Assembly (NCBI GenBank): GCA_015272395.1
Contig: JACYLQ010000002.1
Location: 46,150 to 110,149, forward strand
Origin: Calothrix sp. C42_A2020_038
GTDB lineage: Bacteria > Cyanobacteriota > Cyanobacteriia > Cyanobacteriales > Nostocaceae
Direction of reading: 5' to 3'
Length of the DNA stretch: 64,000 nucleotides
In this document: in pieces, positions 31,897-41,163 of the stretch
How positions within the stretch are numbered: the stretch's first letter is position 1
How the letters are laid out: each line of letters begins with the position of its first letter
Program-made: the position numbers and the translations under genes
The notes under the pieces: model-generated
Told to the model about the DNA's origin: nothing
Databases searched by the model: none
Seen by the model: only the letters and a program-made list of their open reading frames with translations

Positions 31897-33105
31897 TTAA
31901 ATAAAATTCATTACCTGTGGACGCATAGGTTCTTCTACATAGTTCAAAATATTAAGTATTCGACTTTCCCATGAGAATTGACGTGCATAGTTAATACTGT
32001 CGATGTAGCCTTCGACTCGACGCGGATATTTATCTAACGCGCGTTGAACTGCATGTACAAATTTTTGCGGGTTATCTGGTTCGCACCAACATGCAATTAA
32101 AGGTGAATCTTTGAATGGCATCAACGGCGGTATTTCTGTGGTAATTATGGGTGTACCAGATGCCATGTATTGGAAAAATTTGACAGGGTTCGTAAAATCT
32201 GCTTCTTTTCCTGATAAATGTGGGTGTGCTAATAAATCTGCCGCTTGAAATAAGCTGACTAAGCGTTCGCGTGGCATGATCCAACCTAAAAAGCTAATAT
32301 TCTGAGCGTTTTGTTCTTTGGCTATTTGCCGATAAGCTTCGACTTGCGAGTCTTTTCCTCCGGTGACTGCAAATTGAATATGAGGCATTTGTTTTGCTAC
32401 TTCGATTAGCAAATCGATACCTTTAAATTTATATAAGGCGCCGGAGTAAACAACTAGTATTTGTCTATTGTCTTTGAGTAATTCTTGGCGCCACTGTTGA
32501 GCTTGTTGAGGTTGACGTTCGAGAAATGCTTGCTCAAAACCATTGTATATCCACGCGACTTTTTCAGATGGCATTCCATGCTCAATTAGGCTTTGACGTA
32601 CAGGTTCTGATTGGGTGATAGCAATTTGGAAGTAAGGACTATTAATGATTTCTGCTTCAAAGCCAGTAGTTTGAAAATGATGTTTTTCAAAGATTACAGG
32701 TATTTTGTTTTTTACTGATGCTTTCGCGAAATTCCAATCGCGCGTATGAACTATTTTGATATAGCGCCGTAAGTGTAAGGGAAGGTAGTATTTTGTCGCA
32801 ACTGTACTCGAATTTGTGAGTTTCCCCGGAACCCTATCAACAGGGTATGGCATCGGTAAGGGCGCGACTTTCAGATATTCTTGCGAGTTGTAAAAATCAA
32901 TAAATTTACTGCTAGGTTTTTGAGGCTGAAAAGGATTGAATAACCAGGATAAATTTAATAAACTTACATTTTTTTCGTGATAAGCTAGTACCGAAGAATA
33001 TCCTAAGTTAGCAGCAGCATTTGCACATAGAACATCATGAATTTCATGTGCTGTGTCGGGTTTGAGAGAAAGTTCTCCCGTGTAAAATAAGTATTTATTT
33101 TGCAT
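31897..33105 (-). CDS. GT4 family glycosyltransferase
   Basis: QILVVYSGALYKFKGIDLLIEVAKQMPHIQFAVTGG...LAHPHLSGKEADFTNPVKFFQYMASGTPIITTEIPPL. Confidence 0.9.
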   Translation of the reverse strand: MQNKYLFYTGELSLKPDTAHEIHDVLCANAAANLGYSSVLAYHEKNVSLLNLSWLFNPFQPQKPSSKFIDFYNSQEYLKVAPLPMPYPVDRVPGKLTNSSTVATKYYLPLHLRRYIKIVHTRDWNFAKASVKNKIPVIFEKHHFQTTGFEAEIINSPYFQIAITQSEPVRQSLIEHGMPSEKVAWIYNGFEQAFLERQPQQAQQWRQELLKDNRQILVVYSGALYKFKGIDLLIEVAKQMPHIQFAVTGGKDSQVEAYRQIAKEQNAQNISFLGWIMPRERLVSLFQAADLLAHPHLSGKEADFTNPVKFFQYMASGTPIITTEIPPLMPFKDSPLIACWCEPDNPQKFVHAVQRALDKYPRRVEGYIDSINYARQFSWESRILNILNYVEEPMRPQVMNFI

Positions 33106-33158
33106 GTGAAATTTCAGCTTTTAATTGTTAAGTTTGATATTTTGAGTTCTTAACTTAA

Positions 33159-35501
33159 TTAGATAGATTGTAATTCAGTAGCTCCGTTTTGCTGGTATTT
33201 GTACCCATTATTCAAAGCCATTGGTTGCGAGTATTGTGATTTCAGACAATCTTCTAATTCTTGAATAGTGTCAAGCAAGTGAATAGCTGCGTAAAAAGCA
33301 TTTTTGATAATTTCGTTTTGTTCGGACGCTTCGATTTGAGGGTCAGTAATGAGTGGCATGGAGTGCAGCATAAAATTCAGATGAGTCCGCAACTTCTTGG
33401 CAAGACGGTCAAGGTCTTCTTTGTATTTAGTGTTTGATGTAATGAAACTGGTTTGGAGTTTGACGATATCCTCGAAAATTTCAATGATATTCTCAACGCG
33501 CGATGTTGATTTATATATTTCTTCAATGAGTTCTTCTCGTTCTTGCGAACCATCTGCTAAATCATCAAGTAGTAATTGTAAAAAGCCAATTGTTGGATTA
33601 AGTCGCGTTCGTAATTCGTGAGGTATACGCAGCAAATTCTGATTGTAAGTTAATATTTCAACATATTGCCCATCCGTCAGTTTAATATCTTGAAGCTGAT
33701 TTTTATCTCCTGCTTCCGAGCCAAACTGCATCGAGTACAGTCGCGTATAATATCCATTTTTTTGTAATAGTGAGTCATGAGTTCCTACTTCTACAACTCG
33801 TCCTTGATCTAAAACTGCAATTTGGTCAGCGTTTTGAATAGTAGATAAACGGTGAGCAATAACTAAGGTTGTTCTGTCTTTACTCAAATCATCAATAGCT
33901 GCTTGTACTACCCGTTCAGATACAGTATCGAGCGCACTAGTGGCTTCGTCAAGAATCAAAATTTCTGGGTCTTGTAACAACGCGCGGGCAATTGCTAATC
34001 TCTGTCGTTGTCCTCCTGATAGCATCACACCTCTGTCACCTATCAATGTATCGAAACCCTGCGATAGCTTTGTGATAAACTCATAAGCATTCGCCCGTTT
34101 GGTCGCGTTAATTATTTCTTCTTCGCTGGCATCGGGTTTTCCATAAGCAATGTTGTATCGTACTGTATCGTTAAACAAAAATGTGTCTTGACTAACAATA
34201 CCCATTGCGTGACGTAATGATTGAATATTAAATTCTCTCAAATCTACATCGTCGAGTAAAATACTACCAGAAATTGGGTCATAAAAACGAGGCAATAAGT
34301 CTGCCATCGTTGATTTTCCGGCGCCTGAACTACCAACTAACGCTAATGTAGTACCCTTTGGTAGAAATAAATCGACTTCTTTTAATACCAATTTATCGTT
34401 ACCTGGGTAAGCAAAGGAAATATTGTGAAAATGAATGCCTTTTTCGAGTCTTTTGTAAGGTTTTGTACCCTGACTCATAAATGGTTTGTTGTCGCGTCGT
34501 AAAAAGTCAGTAGCAATAGATACACTTGATGAAGCGTTCGCGAAGCTGCTACGAATAGCGTTTAACTGCGATAAGAATGGCAGCACCCTCAGAAGAACTA
34601 GTAAATATGTAAATAGTACAGCCGAAAGCGAGGAAATTTGATTCGCGAATAAATATTTACTTAAAATTACAATTAATACTAAAGCAGTAATACCCATTAC
34701 CTCGCCAACAGGTGTTATTGCCTCAGAATTAGCTTGTGATTTAAAATCTGCCTGTTCACGGTCGCGGATTAATTTGACAATTTTTTTATACTCGCGTTCT
34801 TCGTTCGCTGTTGCCCGTACTAAGCGCATCCCGTTCAATACTTCTAAAACGGTTATTGAATATGCTCTCGACATATCGGACAGAAGTTTACCATAATCCT
34901 TGGAGCGAGAAATCGCATATTGGTTAACTAATGTGACAAGAGATAATAATGCCGTTGCCGCAATCGTTAACTGCCAAGAGATGGAGAGTAATATACCAAT
35001 AAATACTAAAATTGTGATCAAAAGAATAAAAACTCGAATAATTGTATTAATAGCACTCGCAGCTTTTCCTAATTCTCCACCCAAACTATTGATGGAATCA
35101 CCAACTTTAGTTTTGGCAAAATAATCTAAATCAACTTCCAACAAGTTCTTTAATCCAGCTTCACGCATATCGGTCGTCAAAGTCCGTGCGAGTGAACTTG
35201 ACGCTAAAGTACTAGCATAGCTAGCAATATTTTTTAATAAGATAGTTATTATGATTGCTGCTGCCATGACCAAGGTACGGTAATTGTCTGGTACCTGCTC
35301 AAAAGGCAGTAAAACTACTTTTAAAATATCAGGCGCCTTGTCTAATTGGACATCAAGTCCAACAATTTGTAAAACAACAGGTACAATTAGTGTAGTACCC
35401 ACCCCATTAAATAAGGCGCCAGAAAATCCTAACACAAATGTTAAAAATACCCAACCAGGGTAAGGTTTTGCAAATTGAATTAAAAGTTTAGATGTAGACA
35501 T
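33159..35501 (-). CDS. ABC exporter half-transporter (TMD-NBD) with C-terminal HisKA-like extension
   Basis: Walker A VGSSGAGKSTMADLL, signature LSGGQRQRLAIARAL, Walker B ILILDEATSALD; then ~180 aa with ILTYNQNLLRIPHELRTRLNPTIGFLQLLLDDL (H-box-like). Confidence 0.93.
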   Translation of the reverse strand: MSTSKLLIQFAKPYPGWVFLTFVLGFSGALFNGVGTTLIVPVVLQIVGLDVQLDKAPDILKVVLLPFEQVPDNYRTLVMAAAIIITILLKNIASYASTLASSSLARTLTTDMREAGLKNLLEVDLDYFAKTKVGDSINSLGGELGKAASAINTIIRVFILLITILVFIGILLSISWQLTIAATALLSLVTLVNQYAISRSKDYGKLLSDMSRAYSITVLEVLNGMRLVRATANEEREYKKIVKLIRDREQADFKSQANSEAITPVGEVMGITALVLIVILSKYLFANQISSLSAVLFTYLLVLLRVLPFLSQLNAIRSSFANASSSVSIATDFLRRDNKPFMSQGTKPYKRLEKGIHFHNISFAYPGNDKLVLKEVDLFLPKGTTLALVGSSGAGKSTMADLLPRFYDPISGSILLDDVDLREFNIQSLRHAMGIVSQDTFLFNDTVRYNIAYGKPDASEEEIINATKRANAYEFITKLSQGFDTLIGDRGVMLSGGQRQRLAIARALLQDPEILILDEATSALDTVSERVVQAAIDDLSKDRTTLVIAHRLSTIQNADQIAVLDQGRVVEVGTHDSLLQKNGYYTRLYSMQFGSEAGDKNQLQDIKLTDGQYVEILTYNQNLLRIPHELRTRLNPTIGFLQLLLDDLADGSQEREELIEEIYKSTSRVENIIEIFEDIVKLQTSFITSNTKYKEDLDRLAKKLRTHLNFMLHSMPLITDPQIEASEQNEIIKNAFYAAIHLLDTIQELEDCLKSQYSQPMALNNGYKYQQNGATELQSI

Positions 35502-35544
35502 TGGTAATAATTAAAAAGTATACATAGTATCAGCACCTCTACGT

Positions 35545-36750
35545 CTAGATTCCCGACTTTTTAAAAAGTCGGGAATCTAATTTTAGTAATAAATTTGCCA
35601 GTGTCGAAGCCATAGTAGAAGTGCTGTATTTTTCAACACAGCGTTCTCTAGCTTTGCGTCCTTTCAGACGTGCTGTATTCAAATCATCAAATATAGCTTC
35701 GATTTGCATCGCAATTTGTTCAGGCGAGTTGGGGTCAACTAAATAACCGGTATCGGCTAGTATCTCAGGTATATCACCTACACGAGTAGAAATTACAGGT
35801 TTACCCATTGCCATGCCATCGGTTAATTTGAGGGGAAACTGGGCGCGCGCTACAACTGTATCGCGCTGTGGTACTACAACAACATGTGCTGCTGCAACAA
35901 TTTCGGGCATTGCTTCTACAGGCGCCTTCGGTAACTTAATAATCCAACGTCCCCATTTTTCGATCAAGCGGTCGTCATAATCATCATATGGACTACCACC
36001 AACAATTACTAATCGCAAATCTTCACGGTTTAATTTATCAAGTGCCATCAACACATCTTCAACACCCTTGTGTGGACGCGGCGCCCCAGGAAACATCAAA
36101 ATGCGATAATTAGAAAGTCCATACTTCGCCCGACTAGCTTCCTCCGAATACTTATCTGGATTAAACATTTCGGTATCTTTACCATTCGGTACATACACAC
36201 CACCAAATCTATCTTGGAGAAACTGTGTATCAATGGTAACTGCGTCTGCAAATTTGACTAAACGTTCCATCCAGTTAATATAAACGGGGTGGTCGGGAAA
36301 TCTCAGGGCGCCATTTGGTTTGAGAATATCGCGGGCAAACTGCTTTAAACTTGGTTTATACTTCCAGTCAAAACCTCCATGCCAGCTTAATTCCCAGTCA
36401 TCCATATCGAGCAACAACGGACGATGACGAGTTAGTTTATCAAGTAAACCTACACCAAAGCTAGTTGGTTTAGGTTTCACGGCGTAAATGATATCTCCCG
36501 ATAGCTTTTGCTGTAATTGCCGTGCGGAACCTAAAAAATTAGGATAATTACTACCGGGTATAGAAATTACTGGGATGCCATTAGGAGGTATCGCGTATAA
36601 CTCTTTTACATCTTTGCCAAAGTTAAACCCGACAATTTCGACTTGATGATTAAGTTGTAGGAGGACTTGAGCGAGTAGATAAGCTCGAACCGTACCACCA
36701 GAGGAGAGATCGCTAACAACTAACGAAAACTTTAATTGGTCATTAGTCAT
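35545..36750 (-). CDS. GT4 family glycosyltransferase
   Basis: FSLVVSDLSSGGTVRAYLLAQVLLQLNHQVEIVG...PGAPRPHKGVEDVLMALDKL...GMAMGKPVISTRVGDIPEIL. Confidence 0.88.
   Translation of the reverse strand: MTNDQLKFSLVVSDLSSGGTVRAYLLAQVLLQLNHQVEIVGFNFGKDVKELYAIPPNGIPVISIPGSNYPNFLGSARQLQQKLSGDIIYAVKPKPTSFGVGLLDKLTRHRPLLLDMDDWELSWHGGFDWKYKPSLKQFARDILKPNGALRFPDHPVYINWMERLVKFADAVTIDTQFLQDRFGGVYVPNGKDTEMFNPDKYSEEASRAKYGLSNYRILMFPGAPRPHKGVEDVLMALDKLNREDLRLVIVGGSPYDDYDDRLIEKWGRWIIKLPKAPVEAMPEIVAAAHVVVVPQRDTVVARAQFPLKLTDGMAMGKPVISTRVGDIPEILADTGYLVDPNSPEQIAMQIEAIFDDLNTARLKGRKARERCVEKYSTSTMASTLANLLLKLDSRLFKKSGI
35546..35579. repeat. 34-bp perfect palindrome TAGATTCCCGACTTTTT|AAAAAGTCGGGAATCTA (family copy 4)
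   Basis: Perfect 17+17 inverted repeat; encodes the C-terminus and stop of the 35545-36750 CDS. Confidence 0.9.
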
Positions 36751-36864
36751 TGGTTATGGGTTGTGAGTTAGCTATTAGTCACCTTTAAATGTTAATAACT
36801 ATTGGGTAGTTTTTGATTCAGTATACATACTTAATTCAAGCTAATATTATTTTGGCTTTTACGA

Positions 36865-37950
36865 TCAAGTCATTAGTCCTCTAAAAGAACGATACTTTTG
36901 CATTGTCAAAATAATCATCAAATCTGAAATACTAATATTGTCTTTACTAGTAACTTCTTGGTCGTGTGGGTAAATTGATTGTGGTTTAAGGTTATTTTCC
37001 AGAACTGTTAGATATCGCTTTGCAAAATATAACTTTTGGTTTAATCCTGATTCACACCAACGATAGTAGGCAGGAATTGCAACTTCTGTTAGAAAATTAC
37101 GCCATTGTGAACAAACCTTATCAACTGTAAAAGCTTCGGCACGCACGGCGCCATTTTCAACCATCGCGTGGAACAAGTTCGTATCATCGCGCAGTCGCTT
37201 AATTGCAGTTATTGTTTCTTCGGGTGATGCAACCTCGATATAATCTAGTTCACTACGACGTTCTGCACGGAATGCTGAGTCGCCTCCAACAATTGCTGGA
37301 ACTCTTGCGTGCCAAGCATTGTATAGCTTTGATGCTGGTTTGTGTCTATAATCTTGAACTTGGAAGCTACGCACTGCGATAACTGCGTCCATTTTGCTGT
37401 AGTCGTTCCATGCATTTTCACCAACAATATGCCAGTGCAGTCCGAGTGCTTTTAATTGTTCTGACCATTTGGGGTCTTTGAACTCAGGTGCGATGTTCTT
37501 TTCAATTCCGTAATATCCAATATTTTCAAATTTGCTTCCCCGTGTAGAGTCGCGTGGAACCAAACCAGGTTGGCGCCAGTGCGGTATAAAGTAATAACCT
37601 CCAGATCTATTAGCTTCTTGTTTATTTTGTACTATATGCAGCTGCGCATAAGGGTGAAAGTCGTGGTCGGCTTTCATGCATACTATTAATTGACTTGGCT
37701 TTGGCCGTAAATGGAACGGTAGTGAGTAGCGATGTGCCAAGATAATACCTGATGCAGGTAGAGTATCGATTAGCTGACACTCATACCCTTGTGCTTTCAG
37801 ACGAATGTAAGTTTGTAACGACCAGTTATAAACAGCGTTATTTGGCTTGCTTTCAAAAATTCGCCATCCTTGATCTGCGTCTTCTGGAATTTCCCAATCA
37901 GGAAAATCGACTTTGGGGATATAAAAATAAATTGGTGGTTTTTTTTTCAT
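36865..37950 (-). CDS. Putative glycosyltransferase (uncharacterised family, paralog of 18341-19405)
   Basis: FIPHWRQPGLVPRDSTRGSKFENIGYYG...HKPASKLYNAWHARVPAIVGGDSAFRAERRSELDYIEVASPEETITAIKRL. Confidence 0.65.
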   Translation of the reverse strand: MKKKPPIYFYIPKVDFPDWEIPEDADQGWRIFESKPNNAVYNWSLQTYIRLKAQGYECQLIDTLPASGIILAHRYSLPFHLRPKPSQLIVCMKADHDFHPYAQLHIVQNKQEANRSGGYYFIPHWRQPGLVPRDSTRGSKFENIGYYGIEKNIAPEFKDPKWSEQLKALGLHWHIVGENAWNDYSKMDAVIAVRSFQVQDYRHKPASKLYNAWHARVPAIVGGDSAFRAERRSELDYIEVASPEETITAIKRLRDDTNLFHAMVENGAVRAEAFTVDKVCSQWRNFLTEVAIPAYYRWCESGLNQKLYFAKRYLTVLENNLKPQSIYPHDQEVTSKDNISISDLMIILTMQKYRSFRGLMT

Positions 37951-37966
37951 AAGCTAGTAAATTTTG

Positions 37967-39022
37967 CTATGTATCAAGTGAATTCTCTGGAAGTTGACTC
38001 ACACGGAAAATCTTACTGAATAAATCGAAGATTTTTTGCATTTTTCGACCACGTGCATGTTTATAAAGTGTAAACTCTGGCAGGAATATCCGCATTAAAT
38101 AAGCTAGTATAAAACCAAACTTGTTATTTACTTTGAACACTCCGTCAAATAGTGCAACTGGATAGTTTACGATTTGTGCTAGTCTAAAATAGTTTTTTCG
38201 ATCTTGCTCAATTAATGTTTGTTCCAGCCAGTATTTTACCGCTGGTTCAGATAATTTCTGAAATTGAATATTCTTACGGCTTTCGATTTCGTAAAATAAC
38301 ACATAATCATTCTTCATATATTCCCAATTGCTGCTCATATTTGTTTCGTGCTTCGTGTAATAGGCGCCAACAATTGGTGTATATATAAAATTCACACCCG
38401 ATGCTAGTAAATCTAATGCAAAATCTCTATCCTGTAAAGCTTTTAAACTATTATTAAATTTTTTAGATAATAACTCTCTTCTAATCAACATGCACTGCTG
38501 CAACAGTGGGAATGGTGACTTGGCAAGAAAATCTGGTAAAAGTAAACGCTGTATTAACTGGTCACGAGTTAGTGAACCAATGATATTCGGTTCACGACGC
38601 AGAATATTTTGGTCGTTATCAAGAAATACACGTTCATAATCACAGTAAAGTATTATATTTGAACTTTGATTTTCTAACCCTTCTACATGACTCAACTGAA
38701 AGCGGGTTTTGTCTTCATGAATCCAATCATCTGGGTCTAAACATTGTATCCATTCTCCATGTGCTTTCTCAATCCCAAAGTTGCGCGCGGAAGATAAACC
38801 ACCATTTTCTTTGTAAAAATACTTTACTCGTGAATCAAGAGTTATTAATTTTTCCGCAATTTCACGAGTATTATCTTTAGAACCATCATCAATGAGAATG
38901 CACTCTAAATTAGTATAAGTTTGTGCTAAAATGCTTTGAACGCACTTTTCTATATAGTTAGCTCGGTTATAACAAGGTAAAATTATTGAAACCAAAGGAT
39001 TCATAGCTGAACTAGTCCTCAA
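37967..39022 (-). CDS. GT2 family glycosyltransferase
   Basis: VSIILPCYNRANYIEKCVQSILAQTYTNLECILIDDGSKDNT...GGLSSARNFGIEKAHGEWIQCLDPDDW. Confidence 0.93.
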   Translation of the reverse strand: MRTSSAMNPLVSIILPCYNRANYIEKCVQSILAQTYTNLECILIDDGSKDNTREIAEKLITLDSRVKYFYKENGGLSSARNFGIEKAHGEWIQCLDPDDWIHEDKTRFQLSHVEGLENQSSNIILYCDYERVFLDNDQNILRREPNIIGSLTRDQLIQRLLLPDFLAKSPFPLLQQCMLIRRELLSKKFNNSLKALQDRDFALDLLASGVNFIYTPIVGAYYTKHETNMSSNWEYMKNDYVLFYEIESRKNIQFQKLSEPAVKYWLEQTLIEQDRKNYFRLAQIVNYPVALFDGVFKVNNKFGFILAYLMRIFLPEFTLYKHARGRKMQKIFDLFSKIFRVSQLPENSLDT

Positions 39023-39124
39023 TCATCAATAGTTATTTATACACCAAAAATTTAACTTACCCGAACCTCATTCCCTACCGGAAATTTACTTATAAACACG
39101 AAATACTCGATACCACATTTTGAA

Positions 39125-39155
39125 ACTCCCGACAACTGATACGAAGTCGGGAATC
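39125..39155. repeat. Dispersed hairpin CTCCCGAC...GTCGGGAATC (family copy 5)
   Basis: Inverted repeat core CCCGAC/GTCGGG. Confidence 0.6.
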
Positions 39156-39241
39156 TGTTATGCTGCTATGAGCGTCTATCTTTTGATAGGTTTTTTTTAA
39201 AAAATATCTTATTATACTTAGATAAAATGACATTTTTTAAT

Positions 39242-39469
39242 CTACCAATCAACCAACTTTAATTCGCCTTCCAAGATTTGGTCGAGTACACGATTAACCT
39301 GGCGCCGGACATTATCACTTGTATCGCTGTCACCTAGAATGATCGCTGTTAGTAAACTATGGTCTTTACGGCTATATTTTTTGGAAAAGATAATTTTATC
39401 TGCAAGTTTTTTGACGTTGACTTCTGACGTTGTATTGGTAGGTTTAGCAACTGAAAGTTTGTGAAGCAT
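39242..39469 (-). CDS. Small hypothetical protein (75 aa)
   Basis: Intact ORF MLHKLSVAKPTNTTSEVNVKKLADKIIFSKKYSRKDHSLLTAIILGDSDTSDNVRRQVNRVLDQILEGELKLVDW. Confidence 0.55.
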   Translation of the reverse strand: MLHKLSVAKPTNTTSEVNVKKLADKIIFSKKYSRKDHSLLTAIILGDSDTSDNVRRQVNRVLDQILEGELKLVDW

Positions 39470-40003
39470 AGTTATCCTGATACACCTTGTAAAAAAAACA
39501 GTAAAATTTGCCCAGCTTTATACAAAAAGCTTGCGTAGGAAGTTTTATTAAAGCCCATGCTATAAGCAAACTTTATCAAAATTGAGCGCTTATGCCTTAC
39601 AATACCTTTGCGGTATCTTTACAACATAAACGAATAAAATAAATTTAACTTTATCTTCACAATACTCCCCAGAGAATTTTTACTGATATATGAAACTTTC
39701 TTACCTTGTCTGACCCAAAAAAGAGGTGTAATTACGGTTGTATTTTCTGAAATGATGTGGATTAGTGATTGTTGAAATACAAATCAATCAAATTTATCTT
39801 AACTATTACAGGTATAGGTACTAGTAAGAGTATAAGAAAATATACTCATAGTTTAATATTTGTAGATGTAAGCTAACCCCCGGTTGAAATGCGGGGGCTT
39901 TCGCCTCCACGCACAGCGCACGGGTTTACAGGGTTTCAATATTTATCCAACCTGCCAAAACTTATGACATAGAATGATAGTCAGTGCCAGAGGAGTAGAT
40001 AAT

Positions 40004-40816
40004 ATGCAGATAGTTCGCATACCAGTGTTATCTGATAACTACGTTTTCCTGCTCTTGGACAGCAGGCATAAAATTGCCGCAGTAGTTGACCCAGCAGTAG
40101 CACAACCAGTTTTAGAAAAACTTCATGAGTTAGATGTTGAGTTAGTAGCGATCTTCAATACACACCATCATCATGACCATGTGGGAGGTAATCGCGAATT
40201 AATTGAGGAGTACCCCAAAGTGACTGTTTATGGTGGAGAATTAGACAAAGGACGTATCCCTGGACAAAAAGTATTTCTCCATGAAGGTTCACAAGTTCAA
40301 TTTGGTGAACGAACAGCTACTGTTTTCTTTGTTCCTGGTCACACACGTGCGCACATCGCTTATTATTTCCCACCTGCTACTCCTGGAGAAACTGGTGAAT
40401 TATTCTGTGGTGATACACTCTTTGCAGGTGGTTGCGGGCGCCTATTTGAAGGTACACCCGCGCAAATGGTAGACTCTCTGGGTAAAATACGGGCACTACC
40501 CGATAACACCCGCGTCTGGTGTGCCCATGAATACACACTTAAAAATCTTCAATTTGCTCTTAGTGTTGACAGTAACAACGAGGACTTACAACAGAGGTAT
40601 ACAAAAGTACAGGCGTGCCGTAATCAAGGAGAAGCCACAGTTCCTTCACTATTAGGTGTAGAAAAACGCACCAACCCATTTTTACGATGGGATGCACCCG
40701 CATTACAAACTACTGTGAAAAGTAGCGAACCAGTGCAAACGTTCGCTAGATTGCGTGAAATGAAAGATTTGGCAGGTTCGTTGAACAAAAATGTTGAGCG
40801 CAGTCCCTACCTATAA
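40004..40816 (+). CDS. gloB: Hydroxyacylglutathione hydrolase (glyoxalase II)
   Basis: [17 protein letters not shown]...[15 protein letters not shown]...[22 protein letters not shown]...[14 protein letters not shown]. Confidence 0.96.
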   Translation: MQIVRIPVLSDNYVFLLLDSRHKIAAVVDPAVAQPVLEKLHELDVELVAIFNTHHHHDHVGGNRELIEEYPKVTVYGGELDKGRIPGQKVFLHEGSQVQFGERTATVFFVPGHTRAHIAYYFPPATPGETGELFCGDTLFAGGCGRLFEGTPAQMVDSLGKIRALPDNTRVWCAHEYTLKNLQFALSVDSNNEDLQQRYTKVQACRNQGEATVPSLLGVEKRTNPFLRWDAPALQTTVKSSEPVQTFARLREMKDLAGSLNKNVERSPYL

Positions 40817-40867
40817 CAAAGTTTAGGTAGGGTTAGCGAAACCAGTATAAAAATGCATAGCAACGAT

Positions 40868-41152
40868 TTACTGTGGTTTCTCTTGGTTTTGCACATATTT
40901 TATAAGTTGATCTAGAGGAGCTTGTGCGCCAAAACTAATTAACGCATAAGAACCAGACCAGAACTGAGGTTTTTCTGTCCAATAGAAGTTTTTTAAATGT
41001 TGAGAAAATTCGGACCGTAATTTCCTAGAAGTTACGGTTTTTATATTATTTACTAATTTAGATAAATCAATACTAGGATGAGTCTCAATCAACAAATGTA
41101 CATGATCTGACTCTCCTCCAAATTCAATCAACTCACATTCCCACTTAAACAA
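40868..41152 (-). pseudogene. IS200-type TnpA (Y1 transposase) fragment lacking the N-terminus
   Basis: KWECELIEFGGESDHVHLLIETHPSIDLSKLVNNIKTVTSRKLRSEF...FWSGSYALISFGAQAPLDQLIKYVQNQ; the usual YHLV...R leader is missing, TTG start. Confidence 0.82.
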
Positions 41153-41163
41153 CAGTTCAAGTG

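Noticed and set aside
33159-35501. ABC-HisKA fusion as a frameshift or assembly artefact
   Set aside because: One continuous frame with no adjacent kinase remnant; kept as a finding, though independent confirmation is needed.
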